DNA of 16,272 nucleotides, from NCBI GenBank assembly GCA_900548505.1, contig URKI01000053.1, positions 1 through 16,272 on the forward strand. Direction: 5' to 3'. Below the pieces are notes generated by a model. It did no database searches. It was not told the origin of the DNA and saw only the letters and a program-made list of their open reading frames with translations. Below, piece after piece: positions 13,679 through 16,272 of the stretch (position 1 is the first letter of the stretch; every line of letters starts with the position of its first letter). The position numbers and the translations under genes are program-made. The DNA is from an uncultured Oscillibacter sp. Lineage in GTDB: Bacteria; Bacillota; Clostridia; Oscillospirales; Oscillospiraceae.

Positions 13679-14713
13679 TCAAACTTTTTCCGCCTGGGGC
13701 CGCACCCGCATGTGGTCGATGTTGGCCTCGATCTCCTGGATGAAGCCGCTCTCGGCGTACTCCTTGGCCCGCAGCACGGCGTTTTTCATGGCGGTGGCAT
13801 CGGAGCCGCCGTGGGCCTTGATGACCGGCCGGGAGATGCCCAGGAACGGCGTACCGCCGATCTCGCCGGGGTCTGCCTTCTGCTTGAGGGTACCCAGGTC
13901 TCCCTTGACCATGGCCGCGGCCAGCTTCGTCTTGGTGCTGGTCATGAACACGCCCTTGAGCTCCTTCATGAGGAACTTGGCCGTGCCCTCCACGGTCTTG
14001 AGCATCACGTTGCCCGTAAACCCGTCGGCCACCGCTACGTCGGCGCCGCCCAGCATCACGTCGTTGGCCTCGATGTTGCCGATGAAGTTGATGCGGCCCT
14101 CCTCGTGGGCCTTGGTGAGCAGGGCAAACGTCTCATGGCGGAGGGTATCGCCCTTTTCATTCTCCGCGCCGATGTTCAGAAGACCCACCCGGGGAGAGGC
14201 GATGCCCCGCACCTTCTGGGCATAGAAGCTGCCCAGGAAGGCAAACTGCAGCAGATACTCCGGCGTACACTCGGCGTTGGCGCCGCAGTCGCACAGCGTG
14301 ACCCGGCCGCCCAGCACGGGGACGCTGGGGCCCAGGGCCGCCCGGCGGATGCCCTTGACGCGCTTTACCAGGAGCGTCGCCGCGGACAGGAGGGCCCCTG
14401 TGCTGCCCGCCGAGACAAAAGCGTCCCCGCCGCCATTTTTCAGAAGGTTCAGCCCCACCGTCAGAGAGGAGTCCTTCTTCTCCTTGAAGGCGGTGGCCGG
14501 ATTGTCACAAATCTCCACCACTTGGTCGGCATGGGCGATCTCCACACCTGCGGGCAGCGTATCGATGCCGTCCTCCTTGAGACAGCGGAGGATGTCCTCC
14601 CCGCGGCCCACCAGGACCACCTCCGCACCGTACTCTTTTACGGCGTGCAGCGCTCCACGGACATTGCACTGGGGGGCGTTGTCTCCGCCCATGGCGTCCA
14701 CGATGATCTTCAT
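13679..14713 (-). CDS. plsX: Phosphate acyltransferase PlsX
   Basis: A peripheral membrane enzyme that turns acyl-ACP and phosphate into acyl-phosphate, the acyl donor for PlsY in phosphatidic acid synthesis; 344 residues. The start MKIIVDAMGGDNAP is the family hallmark, followed by SAGSTGALLSAATLL, LCDCGANAECTPEYLLQFA, DGFTGNVMLKTVEGTAKFL and GGTPFLGISRPVIKAHGGSD. The ATG at 14713 has AAAGAGGG about 6 bases upstream; the frame continues to 14869, but that part covers the promoter and inverted repeat and looks non-coding. In many Firmicutes plsX is followed by fabD and fabG before acpP; both are absent here. Confidence 0.96.
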   Translation of the reverse strand: MKIIVDAMGGDNAPQCNVRGALHAVKEYGAEVVLVGRGEDILRCLKEDGIDTLPAGVEIAHADQVVEICDNPATAFKEKKDSSLTVGLNLLKNGGGDAFVSAGSTGALLSAATLLVKRVKGIRRAALGPSVPVLGGRVTLCDCGANAECTPEYLLQFAFLGSFYAQKVRGIASPRVGLLNIGAENEKGDTLRHETFALLTKAHEEGRINFIGNIEANDVMLGGADVAVADGFTGNVMLKTVEGTAKFLMKELKGVFMTSTKTKLAAAMVKGDLGTLKQKADPGEIGGTPFLGISRPVIKAHGGSDATAMKNAVLRAKEYAESGFIQEIEANIDHMRVRPQAEKV

Positions 14714-14758
14714 GAAATCCCTCTTTCTAAGCCAGTATGCGTCGTTTTGCTTGTCCCT

Positions 14759-14787
14759 ATCATACTCGCTTCTGGGACTTCTGGCAA
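14759..14787 (-). promoter_or_regulatory. Sigma-A promoter of plsX
   Basis: TTGCCA (14782-14787) and TATGAT (14759-14764) on the minus strand are 17 bases apart. Initiation near 14752 gives a leader of about 40 bases. Confidence 0.8.
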
Positions 14788-14793
14788 GTCCCA
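14773..14793. promoter_or_regulatory. Perfect inverted repeat over the plsX -35 box, candidate operator
   Basis: TGGGACTT (14773-14780), a five-base spacer CTGGC, and AAGTCCCA (14786-14793) form a perfect 8+8 bp dyad whose spacer and right arm overlap the -35 box (14782-14787). A regulator bound here would block polymerase. It does not resemble the FapR or FabT operators as I know them. The binding protein is unknown. Confidence 0.55.
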
Positions 14794-14914
14794 AGTGGAC
14801 GCAAGGCGCCTCACGCCGCCTGATCCCAGAGACGCAGGACCAGCAGAACGACCTGCTCCATCGCGGCATCCTGCCTGTCAGTTGCTTGAAAAACGATTCA
14901 ACCTATAAAAATGT

Positions 14915-14947
14915 GACAGTCGGGCGGCAAAATGCCGCCCGACTGTC
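14915..14947 (-). terminator. Intrinsic terminator of trmFO
   Basis: A perfect 14 bp stem (14934-14947 with 14915-14928) around a five-base loop starts two bases after the trmFO stop codon, with ACATTTTTA following on the minus strand. The 120 or so bases between it and the plsX promoter show no clear feature. Confidence 0.88.
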
Positions 14948-14949
14948 GC

Positions 14950-16240
14950 CTATATCTCCAGCGTGCCCAAGATATCCAGTGCGCGCCGGCTCAGTTCCGC
15001 GTTTTTGTTCCTCTTGCCCTTGACCCGATGATCCAGAGGCGGAATGATACCGAAATTCACATTCATGGGCTGGAACTCCCCTACGGTCTCATTGGAGACA
15101 TACAGGGCCAGGGCCCCCAGGGCGGTCTCCTGTGGGAAGTCCACAGGCCGCTGTCCCAACAGCCGGCGGGCCAGTTCCACCGCCGCCACAAAGCCGGAGG
15201 CGGTGGATTCCACATAGCCCTCCACGCCGGTGATCTGCCCGGCAAACATCACGTTTTCCCGCCCCCTCAGCCGGTAATACCGGTCCAGGAGCCTGGGGGA
15301 GTCCAGATAGGTATTCCGGTGCATGACGCCGTAGCGGACAAACTCCGCATTCTTCAGCGCCGGGATCATGGAAAAGACCCGTTTCTGCTCCGGCCAGGCC
15401 AAGTGGGTCTGGAATCCCACCAAGTTATAGATAGATCCTTGGGCATTGTCCTTGCGGAGCTGCACCACAGCATACGGCGTGAGGCCTGTTCTGGCGTCCC
15501 GGAGCCCCTTGGGCTTCAGCGGGCCGTACCGCAGGGTATCCCGCCCCCTGCGGGCCATGACCTCCACCGGCATACAGCCCTCGAACACATTCTGGTCCTC
15601 AAAGCCGTGGACCTCCGCCGCCCGCGCGGTGGTGAGCGCCTCCCAAAACGCGGCGTACTCCTCCTCGCTGAGGGCGCAGTTCACATAGTCCGCCGTTCCT
15701 TTGTCATACCGCGAGGCAAACCAGGCATGCTCCATATCCAGGCTCTCAAAGGTCACCAGGGGGGCCGCTGCGTCAAAAAAGCTGAGGTAATCCGCGTGGA
15801 CCAGACGCTGGATCTCTCCGGCCAGCGCGTCGGAGGTCAGCGGCCCTGAGGCCACGATGGCGTCTCCCTTCTCAGGGATGCTGGACACCTCCCCTTCCTC
15901 CACCGTGATGAGAGGGTGCGTTCTGATCCTTTCGGTGACTTCACGGCTGAAGCCCTCCCGATCCACGGCGAGCGCCCCGCCGGCCTCCACGCGGTGTTCG
16001 TCCGCGCAGGCTAGGATCAGGGACCCGCAGCGGCGCAGCTCCTCCTTGAGCAGTCCCACCGCGTTCTCCAGCTGGTCGGACCGCAGGGAGTTGGAGCACA
16101 CCAGCTCTCCAAAATAGGGTGTGTGGTGGGCAGGCGTCATCCTCTGAGGCTTCATTTCGCGCAGGACCACGGGGATGCCCCGCCGGGCCAACTGCCAGGC
16201 GGCCTCGCTGCCCGCCAGGCCCGCGCCGATTACGATGACT
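14950..16240 (-). CDS. trmFO: Methylenetetrahydrofolate-tRNA-(uracil-5-)-methyltransferase TrmFO, 5' end missing
   Basis: A flavoenzyme that makes 5-methyluridine at position 54 of tRNA, using methylenetetrahydrofolate as carbon donor and reduced FAD. The visible 429 residues begin VIVIGAGLAGSEAAWQLARR, the FAD-binding GxGxxG fold. ELVCSNSLRSDQLENAVGLL and FEGCMPVEVMARRG hold the two cysteines known to matter in this family (Cys53 and Cys226 in Bacillus subtilis). LTPYAVVQLRKDN, NLVGFQTHL and GQITGVEGYVESTASGFVAA follow. Only about six to eight N-terminal residues should be missing. The apparent start at 16257 (MCIRDR) is translated sequencing adapter, so the gene runs off the contig at 16240. 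Terminated by the hairpin at 14915-14947. Confidence 0.96.
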
Positions 16241-16272
16241 CTGTCTCTTATACACATCTGACGCTGCCGACG
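16241..16272. other. Illumina Nextera adapter left at the contig end (not genomic)
   Basis: CTGTCTCTTATACACATCT (16241-16259) is the 19-base transposase mosaic end, and GACGCTGCCGACG (16260-16272) continues the reverse complement of the Nextera read-1 adapter, 32 of its 33 bases. Genomic sequence ends at 16240. Confidence 0.98.

Noticed and set aside
14714..14869. Upstream in-frame extension of plsX (52 codons)
   Set aside because: It covers the promoter and the inverted repeat, has no family match (rich in Arg/Ser/Cys), and a good ribosome binding site precedes the ATG at 14713.
1..16240. CRISPR arrays, tRNA/rRNA genes, insertion sequences, toxin-antitoxin or phage-defence genes
   Set aside because: Looked for on both strands and none seen. 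The MazG-like protein is a housekeeping-type nucleotide enzyme, not the toxin MazF or a paired antitoxin.
16241..16257. N-terminal MCIRDR of trmFO and a second frame starting MYKRQ
   Set aside because: Both are translations of the sequencing adapter.

Overview
The window is a GC-rich chromosomal stretch from a Firmicute, most likely a gut-type member of class Clostridia (Oscillospiraceae-like). The basis is strong AGGAGG-type ribosome binding sites, sigma-A promoters close to TTGACA-17-TATAAT, a tRNA-sensing T-box leader, a SpoIIIE-type FtsK and folate-dependent TrmFO. The taxon is inferred from these traits and gene families; no 16S rRNA is present. The window looks like ordinary housekeeping and metabolic chromosome: no phage, insertion sequence, CRISPR array or tRNA/rRNA gene was found.

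Layout, left to right. (1) A divergent promoter region at 1-139: one promoter points left out of the window, the other serves a plus-strand pair, a stand-alone RsmH-family rRNA methyltransferase (140-1177) and a MazG-like pyrophosphohydrolase (1188-1523). The pair ends at a bidirectional terminator. Everything after this lies on the minus strand. (2) A three-gene operon reads PqqD-like protein, small membrane-anchored protein, PepD dipeptidase (3738 down to 1571). Its promoter is buried in a terminator-like hairpin. (3) An OPT-family oligopeptide transporter has its own consensus promoter (5762-3822). (4) A zinc alcohol dehydrogenase (7049-6015). (5) A T-box-controlled operon carries a class I aminotransferase and a coupled Dabb-domain protein (8996-7114). 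My hand fold puts the specifier at GCC (alanine). (6) uppP then ftsK (12503-9017), for cell-wall lipid carrier recycling and chromosome translocation. (7) plsX, acpP and rnc (14713-12623), a reduced phospholipid/fatty-acid cluster joined to RNase III, with separate promoters for plsX and for acpP-rnc. (8) trmFO (from 16240 down to 14950), cut at its 5' end by the contig edge.

The last 32 bases (16241-16272) are not genomic. They match the Illumina Nextera read-1 adapter, and the apparent start of the last gene, MCIRDR, is translated adapter.

The most interesting items are the alanine-type T-box, which points to a substrate for the aminotransferase; the orphan PqqD-like protein with a membrane partner and no visible RiPP or radical SAM gene; a perfect 8+8 bp inverted repeat over the plsX -35 box; and the RsmH paralogue with a basic N-terminal extension paired with a nucleotide-pool enzyme. 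Peptide use (OPT transporter, PepD), envelope lipid synthesis (PlsX, ACP, UppP) and RNA maturation (RsmH, RNase III, TrmFO) are the recurring themes. Motifs, promoters and hairpins were found by reading the sequence by eye; no database search or folding program was used.
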